DNA from: Ostrinia nubilalis
Taxonomy: Eukaryota > Arthropoda > Insecta > Lepidoptera > Crambidae
Assembly: GCF_963855985.1 (NCBI RefSeq)
Contig: NC_087095.1
Location: 13,526,001 to 13,590,000, forward strand
Length of the DNA stretch: 64,000 nt
Direction: 5' to 3'
Shown one piece after another: positions 22,901 to 34,100 of this stretch; the first letter of the stretch is position 1, and every line of letters begins with the position of its first letter. The notes under the pieces are model-generated. The model searched no databases and was not told the origin of the DNA. It saw nothing but the letters and a program-made list of their open reading frames with translations. The position numbers and the translations under genes were made by a program.

Positions 22901-24649
22901 AGGTGAATGCGTTGAGGTAGGCGCGAAATTTTCAATGTTCAAATTTTCTTACATTGTTTGCAAGTCAGTGTGTCAGGGTATGTACATAATGTTGATCAAA
23001 AATGATTCACGCAGTTACAAATTACGAATCTTGTGTACATTATAATCATAATCTTATGCATCATCAATATATTATTATTATCTCTGATAGATTTTTTTTA
23101 ACATACAACCTGACACTGACTTGCAATCAATGTAAGAAAATTTGAATTTTCACATTTTTGGGAAGGATAAAATTTGCCTATGAAAATATATCCCATTAAA
23201 ACACAATTATTATGATAAATTATTTTATTTCAATAGTATGCGTAATAACTAAAAAGTCCTAAAATTATTATTAATTTCCCATATTTCGGGTAATTTTCCC
23301 ACGTAAATAACTGAGAACACTGGTCTTTGACGTATTATTTTTTCGAGTGAATGACGTTTAAAGATGTGTCGTTATGGGTTTTTGAAATAACTAAACGCGA
23401 CGGTTTTCGAATCACGAATAACGTTTTCAAAACTAGTTTTTTTTAAACGAAGTTATTTCCACAACTCTCAAGCAAAAGCGTGATAATTATAACGTTAGGT
23501 GTTTGGTTAGCTGCAAGGCATTTAGGAACTTATGACCTTCAAAATAAGACTCAAATTCAATTGAATATCTAACGTACGACGAACATTATACCTATTTCAT
23601 CCACACTTATGTTAACGTCCTATGGCTTTCTCACTCGCACACGCACTCGTTTCGTTGCGATCCTTATTAATTGGACACCATACATTACTCGCTTTACTCC
23701 TTTAGGTTACAAAAAATATGTTTAAGAATCGTCAATGTACGACGTTGGCCTCAAATCTGTCATAACGAAGCGGGAAACACGTTATTTTTTATGTCAACCA
23801 AACATCTACCTTATGTTGTTTGCTTAAGAGTGAATTCAGTTTAGCTTTAGAGCATTGTGGAAACAATCGTGTTGAATAACGAAGAGATTCTAACGTTGTA
23901 TGACGTTAAGAAAAAAACTAGTTTAGGCGTTTCTGGATAACGAGTGATCACTGGTCAGGCTGATCACTCGTTTAATAACCCGTGATAACGAATAACGCCC
24001 TTCGCTAATGACGTTTGATTTCAATTAATTTCAATATTTTAATGTCGGGAAATAAGTGATTGGATTATTATTTTGCCTGTGAAATGTGATTCCTTAATTT
24101 TTGTTTGTTCGAACAGAACGGTTTTTACACAATTTCATCACACAAGACCACAAGACATGTCGTATTCGTGTTGTTTTTTCGCTGCTTAAATGTGTCAACT
24201 GTGTGAAGTTTGCACTCGAAGTGGTGTATTATATCAGGGTGTGAATGTGTGCGTGCCGGCCTGTACGTACAGGCAAGCTGGTGTATCCTAATGTCACAGT
24301 ATTTTGTTGATGAGAATCCGTCCGACTTTTTTTATAGGTCCATGGGTTCACCCATGACATTGGGTTTGTTTACATTCGATATCGCTTCTCGTTGACCGTA
24401 CTTTAGTGGGGGGGCTGCCAATGACTTAACCTATCCCTTTTTATTCCAGACGAAGCAATGTCCAAATGCGACGTGTGCCTCATAATCGGGACTTCATCAC
24501 TGGTATACCCGGCTGCTGGCTTCGGTCCTTTAGCTTCGGCGCGCGGGGCTATAGTAGCGGAGTTCAATATAGAGCCGACTAACAACAGCTTCAACTATTA
24601 CTTCGCGGGACCTAGTGCGACGACTTTACCGCAAGTGTTGAATGATTAG
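19953..24649 (+). CDS. Sirt5: Sirtuin-5-like NAD-dependent protein deacylase, tandem copy 2
   Basis: Four exons: 19953-20276, 20781-20975, 21633-21792, 24450-24649 (TAG), with the same splice phases as copy 1; 292 aa. Visible: [15 protein letters not shown] from residue 50, TQNVDGLH, catalytic His149 in LELHG, zinc cysteines 157, 160, 198 and 203, [10 protein letters not shown]. Exon 2 differs from copy 1 at 15 of 65 residues by my count (about 77 percent identity). The acyl-selectivity pair is kept as Tyr94 and Arg97, but the residue between them reads His (FYHHRREV). The C-terminal GPCGTTLP of copy 1 is GPSATTLP here, losing a Cys, and MFAPQ reads GFGPL. The N-terminus is Lys/Arg-containing and could be a presequence; Met6 is an alternative start. 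Intron 3 is about 2.66 kb and full of transposon sequence. A functional second deacylase is likely; altered specificity is only inference. Confidence 0.92.
20395..20500 (+). mobile_element. RTE-type LINE 3' end fragment in Sirt5 copy 2 intron 1
   Basis: It contains GGAAGGCCTTTGTCCAGCAG, then TGGACGTCATTTGGCTGAAA and a GATGATGATGA tail, the conserved LINE 3' end seen elsewhere in the window. Confidence 0.75.
20529..20747. mobile_element. Palindromic MITE (CCAATGACCCCAA family), copy 1
   Basis: Inverted arms: GAATTTTGTCCAATGACCCC on the left mirrors GGGGTCATTGGACAAAATTC on the right, with TCGCGCGTAATTAT / ATAATTACGCGCGA internally. It lies in intron 1 of Sirt5 copy 2; related copies are at 30564-30783 and 31798-32020. 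Confidence 0.85.
21278..21607 (-). mobile_element. MITE-like repeat, family with CRE motif, copy 2
   Basis: Inverted copy of the element at 16571-16853, from AGGGATGTTTCCTGGGTCAA to GGAAACTAGCCTA. It has TGACGTCA at 21427-21434 and lies in intron 2 of Sirt5 copy 2, ending about 25 bases before exon 3. Confidence 0.82.
21845..22088 (+). mobile_element. RTE-type LINE 3' fragment in Sirt5 copy 2 intron 3
   Basis: With one correcting frame choice, the plus strand reads [20 protein letters not shown], then [20 protein letters not shown], then [20 protein letters not shown], then QQWTSCG and a stop, with a GATGATGATGATGA tail. Confidence 0.88.
22255..22383 (-). mobile_element. RTE-type LINE 3' fragment, inverted
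   Basis: ATGACGTCCACTGCTGGACA and AGATCGTCAATCTACC are the reverse of the conserved LINE tail. It abuts the MITE starting at 22384. Confidence 0.8.
22384..24406 (-). mobile_element. TAAGGTACGGCCAAC-family MITE split by an inserted element, Sirt5 copy 2 intron 3
   Basis: The left part (22384-22496) begins CTAAAGTACGGCCAACTAGC and the right part (24359-24406) ends CTCGTTGACCGTACTTTAG. Together they match the intact 160-bp MITE at 18684-18843 in inverse orientation. The break falls between GCC and ATTGGG of the intact version. Confidence 0.75.
22497..24358. mobile_element. About 1.86-kb inserted element with TIR CCATGAACCTATAAAA
   Basis: The left end has CCCATGAACCTATAAAAAAA followed by GGCGGACGG; the right end has the inverse, CCGTCCGACTTTTTTTATAG then GTCCATGGG. 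No transposase was recognised inside. A hairpin, GAGTGATCACTGG...TGATCACTC, lies near 23940-23970. It could be a composite of several insertions. Confidence 0.55.
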
Positions 24650-25068
24650 GTGCTAAACAAGACTTATCATTAGCCTAAAGCAGTAAGGACGATGCATACT
24701 TATCAATCCAGTAAGTAACGGATCGTAACCGTATCAAATCGAAGCTGCCGTGTTTTGATGAAACTTACTTTATATGAAACTTCGTACTGAACTGCAACGC
24801 ACACTTATCGCGGTTGACAGCGAGGCGAAAAGCGATATGGAGATGTTCCCTCTCCGGTTTGATAAGTGTGCTTCTCTACTTTACGAAATGAAAATGGAGG
24901 ATTTTGTTTACATTTCCTACGTTTGCAAGACGGGTTGCGGAGGTCCGATGTTCGCATATTTATCCCATAGTTGTCTTTACGATAGAAGAGTGGAGTACCT
25001 ACCTAAGGAAAAATACGCTGTCAGTCAATAGATGACCCCATAAAATGAAAACAAATCATATATTAACA
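24650..25068 (+). other. Sirt5 copy 2 3' UTR / intergenic with LINE-like scrap
   Basis: An 85-codon frame at 24774-25031 is open here. About 24920-24965 is the inverse of a repeat present at 32060 and 62200 (AACATCAGGCCTC type), so the frame is probably repeat-derived and not a gene. Confidence 0.45.
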
Positions 25069-25074
25069 AATAAA
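25069..25074 (+). terminator. Poly(A) signal AATAAA, Sirt5 copy 2
   Basis: The first canonical hexamer I see after the copy 2 stop (24649), giving a 3' UTR of about 0.44 kb. It lies 40 bases from the convergent DDX11 stop codon. Confidence 0.5.
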
Positions 25075-25080
25075 TAAGAT

Positions 25081-25086
25081 TTTATT
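25081..25086 (-). terminator. Poly(A) signal AATAAA, DDX11
   Basis: TTTATT on the plus strand, so AATAAA on the minus strand, 28 bases after the DDX11 stop codon (25114-25116). Confidence 0.6.
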
Positions 25087-25113
25087 TTACATAGTGAGTA
25101 TTATTTAATTTCA

Positions 25114-28100
25114 TTATTTCTTATGGTCTTTATGTTTCGCGAAGAACTTTCCTATACTGCCAAAAGCTTTCCCGAACGTGCAGTTATCCAAAAGTGATTT
25201 CTGAAAACGAAAAGTGCTCTTTTAATCCGTTTACATTAATAAACTGTGCGAAAAGTGTTTTTTTAATGCTACTACTTTAATATACGGTGTTTAATAACTA
25301 AATAAATCAACGTAATCAGGCATTTACGTGTTTTTAACAGAACGGTGTTATTATGTTCTAACTCAGCCTTTCCCAAAGTGGGCGATAACGCCCCCTTGTC
25401 GGCACTGCAGGCCTAAAGGGGTAATGCCCGTTTTCACCATCAATTCCTAATTTTAAGTGACCCCTATGAAAACAAAATGCCCGTTGTTACCATAGGGGTC
25501 ACTTAAAATTAGGGATTGATGGTGAAAACGGGCATAAGAGACCCAGAAAAATAGGGGCGTTGTGTAGATGTTTGGGAAGCGATTTATAATTTCATTTAGT
25601 GGTTTTTAAGTAGGCAAAACAATGGAGGCGCTAAAAAATAATTTATTCTCAAAGTGCGCAGTAGACAAAATAAGTTTGGGAACTCCTAACTTATCTAACT
25701 TACTTGCACAAAAGAAGGCAGCGCGTTCATAGTCTGAGGCCTCGAATACCGTTCGTCTAGTAGCAGGACGGACGCGAAGTCACTCGCGTGCCGCACTGCT
25801 CTGCCTAGAATGTTTCAATCCGTCGTATTTTCAATCTTACTGACTTGTCTTATAGTGTAAATGTTTTGATAAAAAATGCTATTTGTTAGTGTTTAAAATT
25901 TAAATGATTGTGCTATTGATTTTGGTAAATCCTGGTGGTAGCTCCAGTTTTTCAGAATTATTTTTATCGAGGGACGCGCGACCTCTAAAGATTTTTTATG
26001 ACAGACCTAAATCCGCCAGCGAATCCGGGGCCGAAACGAGTCAATGTTATTATATTATGTTAAACGTTCGGGTACCATAAACCATAATACTACTGTATGT
26101 TCTCATGTGCTACATAATAGTCGGGTTTATAAATCAGTATGAACATGTACGCACGTTACATCTATTTGGTATCGCCTGATTGCTCTTACAAATTAGAAGC
26201 CGACCAAGCTATAGGCCGCCTAAAAGTCTAGTCTAAGGGTGGATTCGACCAAACAAGAGTAAATATTAGAGTAGGCGCACACCGTTGATTTTTCGTCGGC
26301 CGATAGTTTAGTCGGGCAGTTGATCAGTATGGGCATGTATGGGAGTGCGCACACTACGCCGATTCGATTTGGCCGATTCTTCATACAAATTAAAATCGGG
26401 CACAACTATCGGCCAACTAAAAATCAACGGTGTGCGCCTACTCTTAATCTCAGAATAAACTTGTCGTTTTGACATATTTCCCATACTGAAACTATCAATG
26501 TGCCAGTTATACCAGGAGTTATTCTCGGATAAAAGTTTGGTCGAATCGGGCCTAAATGTAATAAGACCACTAAGAAAATTCTACTCACCTATACACTGGT
26601 TAACAGCTTTCATGCACAAGCTCTCGTAATACAAGTTTCCTGCGCCCGCGCCGACGGTTCTGTTAAGGTAGCTCATCTTTTCCTGCAGTTCGGCCGACTT
26701 GCTGTTGGGATACGGCATTCCCACCACTATGACGCAGCGGCCGAGGTCGTCACTGGGAAATAAGAAGTTTATAAAATCATTATATTACTAGCGGCCGCCC
26801 GCGACTTCGTACGCGTGGATCCCGTTTTACCCCCTTCATCTATCTTACGCGGTTTAGATTTTTTCATACAAATGTTTTTTCCCGCTAACTCCCTTTCCCG
26901 TGAGAATTTTGCAATATCCTGTTGTAATTAAGCTTTAGGTTTACTAAGATACCTGCATGCCAAATTTCAAGCGTCTAACTTAAGCGGTTTAGATTTTTTT
27001 ATACATAAGGATTTTCCCGCTAATTCCCGTTCCCGTGGGAATTCCTAAGTATACTATAACCTGCCCAGGAGTACAAAGAATAATTGTACCAAGTTTAGTT
27101 AAAACCCGTCGAGTAGTTTTTGTTTCTATAAGGAACATACAGACGGACAGACAGACAGACAAAAAATTTACTGATTGCATTTTTGGCATCAGTATCGATC
27201 ATTAATAACCCCCTGATAGTTATTTTGAAAATATATTTCATGTACAGAATTGATCTCTCTACAGATTTATTATATGTATAGATGATGTCTATTCCTAACG
27301 CTATATGCCTTGGACTTCTTCAAGGCAAGAGAGGCGAGAGAATAGACTGGGTAGGTATTTATCACCCTAGACGGTATCTCACATAACAGCAGATGTGATT
27401 GCTGTTAATGAGGGTTTTCGCGAATGAAAGATCCGCTAGATGGCGGGACGTGGATGTGCGGTCAGACTGCTGCGTGATTGGTGGATTTTGACATATCTGT
27501 CAATGTCATGTCAAAAATAACCAATCATGCAGCATTTGGACCTCGCGTCTACGTATTGCCATCTGGCGGATTTTTCATTCACGAAAACCCTCATGAACCT
27601 CATCCGCTTGTGAATGAGTTATATAGCCTGACCAGGAACATAAAAACCCTGGCATAGAGGCGCGTCAATTGCATTTGATAGTGCAACACTGAGTACAGTC
27701 GTACCTGTGTTAAATTAATAGGCTAACTTTATATATCAGGATTTAGGATTACGGGCTAATTTGATATTTTCATAAATTAACGAAAAAATATTATTATAGG
27801 TAACCTCGTTTAAATAAATTAAATGAAACCATCAATCGAGCTAGTAGGATTTATTTTATTATTCATCAATAATCAAATTCAGAACTTGAATATTCAACTG
27901 CAATGTTTGCTCATGAACGCTTCAAACTCGGTACTTCTTTCCCAATTCCATAAAATTCAACACTTAGAAAGTGACAAAAAATTTTAAAATAGGTATGTAG
28001 TTGAAACAAACCACAGCTAATTTTCATAGTGGACTGTACTATGCGATAAACATGTCAGTCAATTTGACAACCTTTGTCGGAAACATTATTCAATGAAAAT

Positions 28101-31100
28101 ATTGTCCGAACCCTTAGTATTTCTTTTCGACAAATACTTTAACACATTGTAAACCACTTTTCTTTCACGACTATAAAAAGATTTTAGCAATTTAATTCAC
28201 AAAATCAATTGCGCACATTTAAAATAAAGTTTGTTTACACTTTGACAGCAATAGACTGACATGCAAGGTGACATGACAATGAAGTTTTCAGTTACTGTTG
28301 CCATTAAAAGAAATTAGTACCATTAGTTTTCCGCAACATGGCGAGGGTTTTTATGTTCCTGGTCAGGCTATACTACTGTTGTTGTCTCACATGCAGTGGA
28401 CATGAAACAATCTTATAAAAATATGTAAGTGTGTTTTTCGGCTGCATTACAGAATGGCAAGCAATGGCAATGAGAAACTCACCTAAAGTTTAACCCTTCA
28501 CTCAACTTGCCTCCAACGACACTCAACAATAAAGCTCCATTTTGATCACCACTTTTCTTCTTCACTGCTGTGGCATATTTACTCAAAACCTGAAATTAGA
28601 AATACCAAAAATATGAGATGGGATTATCCTAAATGTAGTATGGTGAATAGACAATGCAGACCAGTAGCCTTATTCATGTAACAAAACTTCAATGACAACA
28701 AATCGCTGAGTTGTGATCCTATCGAGTAATCGTTCTATCGAAAATGACCCTTGTGAATACGGATTTAGAACTGTTTTTCAATAGGACGACTTATGAACGT
28801 CAGCAAGATCTTGACTGTCAAAATACGTGAATTAGCTCACAGGGTAAAAACTCTCTTATTGTGTATGTAATAAGAGCTATTTTCTGCTTACCTGATCTAC
28901 TTCGGCAGCAGATTTAGGCTCCCTAAACACAGTCTTCTTCTTGCAAATAGCGTCAATCACACCTGCCTTCTTCAAATGGTCGTAGACGCTTTTCTCGTAG
29001 GAATACGAGGGTAGGAAACAAACCACGCCCCCTGGCACTATGTTGCAAACGTTTCTGAGGATACGGCCGACTTCGTTTAACTGTGGAGGAAGAACTTTCG
29101 ATCTTAATTCGTTGAAAAATAATATAAAGAACAAAATTAAATCCCAGTATTCCAAAGTGATTACCAAACGAAACTTGCGAAGGGCCTAAGTAGTGAATAA
29201 ATAATTTGATTTCAGCATAGGGAGTGTAGGCCTCTGGCAAATTAGAGAGGGTTGTGCTCCTAAATGACGAGCGTATAGAGCGCTAGACACGCGGTAGCGT
29301 GTCAAGCCAAGTTCAACTAACAGAACTGGCGAGCGCAGCACCGTATTTAATATTACACATTTGGAGCCACTTTTGACCGCCTCATAACTCAAAAACCATT
29401 TCATTTAAACGTGTCAAAGGCACATCTTGCGAGATACATAATATGTGCTCCAATTATACTTACCAGTTCACCCGACCCGCGCCGTTCATACGAAAAGTTC
29501 AAGCCAACATTAGTAGGTCCTTTTGACATACAAATGGCTATAACATTCTCTGGGGAGACCACGTGATCGCATTTGACTATGTTGACGTCATCAGTCTGCT
29601 TGGAATCCCCCGTAAGGAGCCGTAGGAATTCTGATATGGGTTCCATTGTACCACCAGCTACGATTACCTGTAATAGGGCAGAATAAAATGTTCGTTCGTT
29701 CATTTCAGCCGAAAGACGTCCACTGCTGGACAAAGGCCTCCCCCAAGGATTTCCACAAAGACCGGTCCTGTGCCGCTCGTATCCAAGCACCTCCCGCAAA
29801 TGTAGCAGTACATAATATTACTTCATGTCACGATGTAAAAGTAATCGAAAAGTTGAACCTCACAAGTACATATATTATAGGTCGCGTAGCGAGAGTTGAG
29901 GCGATCAATACATAAGATTTGTGTATGTATCTATCCAAATGGTTCGTGTAATATTACACAAGGTGCTGCTCGCCAGTTCAGTTACTTGAACTTGGCTTGA
30001 CACGCTACCGCGTGTCTAGATATACGCTCGCCGCATTTTGTGTTTTTCGCATTCAAATATTACGTTAGTTCAAGGACTCTCTTAAACTTAAACAAATATT
30101 TGCTTGTGTTATGCGCCTTAACTCTCACTGCGCGAATTAAATCAGGTTACATATTTTATCGAGACAGTTTTTTTATAAAATAATAATGATTACTTGTCTA
30201 AAAATTATAATACTCACAGACCGACACTGCTTCACGACTTCAACGAAGTGTTCGGCCGGGTTCAGCAGAAGGTACTTCAGGTTGCCAGTTACTTCATCTC
30301 CTTTGTGCACCAACACTCTCCCATTCTCCGAGCGTTCACACAGCATTTGTAGGAAGTCCAGAATGGCGTACAAACCTGTACCAGGCGATGTTTCTGATTG
30401 GGTCTGGAATTAGGAGAATTTAACAAACTTAAATGCTGATCTGCTGATAAAGTTTCTTTCGAGACAATGAAGATTCTTTAATTTGAATGCTATCCTTACT
30501 AATATTATAAATGTGAAAGTAACTATACATTGTTTATGTCTGTCTATCTTTTCACATTTGAACGACTATAGTCTGGTCGCGGAGCACCTAGAATTTTGTC
30601 CAATGACCCCAAGCTACCTATCCTTATCGATCGCGCGTAATTATATTGCTGTCGCGCTCGCACACTCACTGCGGGCGCCCGTCGCACAGTCGCGGCAGCA
30701 ATATAAAATTACGCGCGAGCGATAAGGATAGGTAGCTTGGGGTCATTGGACAAAATTCTACGTGCTCAGCGACCAGACTTTAAACAGATTTTGACTAAAG
30801 GTATAGATAATTTGGATCCGCGGAAAAAACACGGGAGTTTTTTTATCCCGGTTTTTGAAAGTGGGATACACGAGGGATAAAACCTTTCTGTGACAGACTA
30901 AATTCAATACTGAATTTTCTAAATTTTACCTGCACTCTTGGTGTTGATTCACATTCTTTCTCTTCAGTATTATTTTCTAAATTCCCATCCTTTTTCTTAG
31001 AAATATTCTGCAGAAAACTCTCTAAAGAACTCTTCTTGGATGGTGCTGCTTTCTTAAATTCCTCTTCTAACATTTGTGGAGTGTATCTCATAGAGAACCC

Positions 31101-34100
31101 ATGTAGTTTTGGTGGTAGCCTTGATTTTCTGCATAGTTCTATTAGAGGAGTCAAATTTAGATGATCTATATCTGCCTTTATGACAAAATCTTCTAAAGTG
31201 AGTATTGTAGGTGTGTCTTGACCCTTTTCTTGATTAGCTTTTGTTATTATTCCTGCAACGTACCAGAAACAGTGCAATTAGTTGTTAAAATCATTTTTTT
31301 TTATTGTCTATAAATAAGAAACTTAACAGTGCAAGAGTGGTTGTGTTCCCCAGTTGATGAAGCACATTATGTCGTGCCCTGTGTGCCCAAGCAACTGCAC
31401 GCAGAAAGATTGAATGAATGCTACTGACAACGAAACTGTGTAGGTTTGTTGCCGACGCGACAAAGAAGAAGATAAATACCTTACCTAGTAATTTTCCGAC
31501 AACGTAACCCAGTTGATTCAACGTCAGCAAATTCTTGCTTGACAACCTCGATCCGTACTTATTAATGTACAGTTGCAGGAACGTTTTCACAGAAGATAGG
31601 TGCTTAGCAGAAACGGGAGCACAATGTGCGTTCTCTAATGCTGCGGCCAACCCGTGAGCTTCGTCCATTATTAGCACATTATCTTGTAATTTGAGAGACA
31701 TTCCAGACCTGGCACCAGAACTGACTATGCCTGCGTGACTGACTAATGCTACCTGAAAGTTTTGTTTTAATTGTGATTAACGGCTGTGTGGTTTCGGCAG
31801 ATTAGAATAGGGCCACTATACTCTGGTCGCTGAGCACGTAGAATTTTGTCCAATGACCCCAAGCTACCTATCCTTATCGCTCGCGCGTAATTATATTGCT
31901 GTAGCGACTGTGCGACGGGCGGCAGCAGTGAGTGCGCGAGCGCGACAGCAATATAATTACGCGCTCAGCGACCAGAGTATAGTGGCCCTATTCTAATCTG
32001 ATCCGCGACCAGACTTTAGTATTCTTCCAGTGGATTTCATAAAAGGCAACTTAGGGAACAATATGCGAACATCAGGCCTCCCAAACCCATATAGCCATCA
32101 TGAGGAGTGTAGGAGTGTCCTTCATTTGCTCCTGGTAAATTAGAGAGGGTTGTACTCCTGCAGTAGAGAATAAAATATGACCACAGGAATTATGGATACC
32201 ATCTTCTCTAACAACTCTTCAACTTCTCTAGGTCAGCCCTGGAGAACTTCCTATGTTCATCAGAAATCATTAAGGATTCTAAATAATTCTAATGATGAAA
32301 TAATTTTAAGGAGATTATGATAATTACCTCAGCATCATCCAACGCTGCTCTGCAAGCGTAATACGGACATGCCTTCAGTTCTTTCGCACATTTGACCAGG
32401 TCTTCCATATCCATAATATCAGTCAGGATTCTCTCCTTCAACTGAGTAATATTATTCTGATTGTAGAAGGGACAACTTGCACATGATCTTGTTTTGGTCT
32501 TCTTTAACACTTTGCCCTCATCACCCACTGACGTTGACTTGGTCTTCGATTTCTGCATATCAAGGCATCTGAAAGTTTATGCAAGGTAAGTAAAAGAAAA
32601 ATCCACCTGCTTTCTAAATTGAGTGTTTTGTCTTGAAGAGCTGGTAGGTCATCAATTTCGTATTGGGCATTTTTAAGTTAGTGAATGAAAATTGTAGTGT
32701 CATGTACAATTTGTACCAAAAGTTATGTAAAGAAAGCGCATGCAGGGAAGTGCTGGACTCAGACCGCTACCAATTGATCAACGTGGAAAGCATTGGGAGA
32801 GGCCTATGTTCAGCAGTGGACGTCCTATGGCTGAAATGATGATGATTCAAATTCAAATAATGATGATGAAGGGTCTAGGCTAGACCTTTTGATTTCATAA
32901 GTGCCAAATCTTGATCAAAAGAATTTTATTAATTCATCAATACCTCTCATTTATCAAATTCACGTTTTTGAGCTTTGTGACTTCAGGGTTGATACAATAA
33001 TGTTGCCTTGAAGCAAGAGTGACCACCCTTGTATCATCTTTGAATACTGTCCTTTTGATTTCTCCCACAAACTGAGATAACTGGCTGTGTGTTCTACTGC
33101 TGATGTATATCTAAAACATAGAGAAAGAAATGTGAATTAGTAACACAAATAGGTAAAAGTTAGTAAAACCAAAAATTTACAAAGTATAGTAATGTTATGT
33201 GAACTAGTTTAAAATGCTTGCCATAAGAGGCATTGTTAATAGCAAAAATATAATTAACATCTAAAAAAATTTTACATTAAGCGTTAAATGAAATTGGCAC
33301 AAATAGTGCCTAACAGTATTACAAACATTAGGTTTAAATTAAGTTACAATTTATAGTTTAATTTCACCTTCATATTATGTTCATCTTCTTCAGCAATTTC
33401 TTCATTATCAGACTCATCATTTTTTTCCTCACATTCTTCAAGAACCAAGTCATTATCCTCACTAACAAGATCTTCTAGAACATTCTCTTTATTCTCTTCT
33501 ACTTCCTTCTTAATTTTTTGTGAATTGTGGAAATAATCATTAGTTTTAGAAGTAATTTTTAATTTTTGTTTTGCAACTCGCCTTTTCATTTCAAGCAGCT
33601 GCTCATTTCTCTTTTTTATTTTATCTAGTTTTAGTTGCATTGAGCTCAAAGTTTGGTTTTTCTCTATTTTATTGTACTCTTCTTGGAGCCAATCATCATT
33701 ACCTGAAATCATTTTCAAGTTCTTAGGTCAACTAATCTGAACAAAATTTATATAACAATATAAATTCAAAGGCCTTGAAAAGCCTGCCTGATTTAATAAA
33801 ATTAATAACCTTTGGAGTTAGGTAACTAGAAATAAAGATACAAATAACAAACTTACTTGTGCTATTAGAAACATCAATTTTCAGTTCATTTATTTCACAT
33901 TCTAAGTCAGCAATAACTTTTTCATTGTAGTCTTTTAACCATTGCAACGCTGAACAACAAATACTCAGTGATTTACCCTGCAAATGTGCATTATTTTGAG
34001 TTTTAACCACATGAAAACGGAAAATATTACATTCGTGAACACAGGTGTTTATAAGACAAATAACAAGTCAGAGAATACTTACGGTACCAGTAGGACTTTC

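Noticed and set aside
24774..25031. 85-codon ORF between Sirt5 copy 2 and DDX11
   Set aside because: Part of it is the inverse of the AACATCAGGCCTC repeat seen at 32060 and 62197, and it sits in the likely Sirt5 3' UTR; no known motif.
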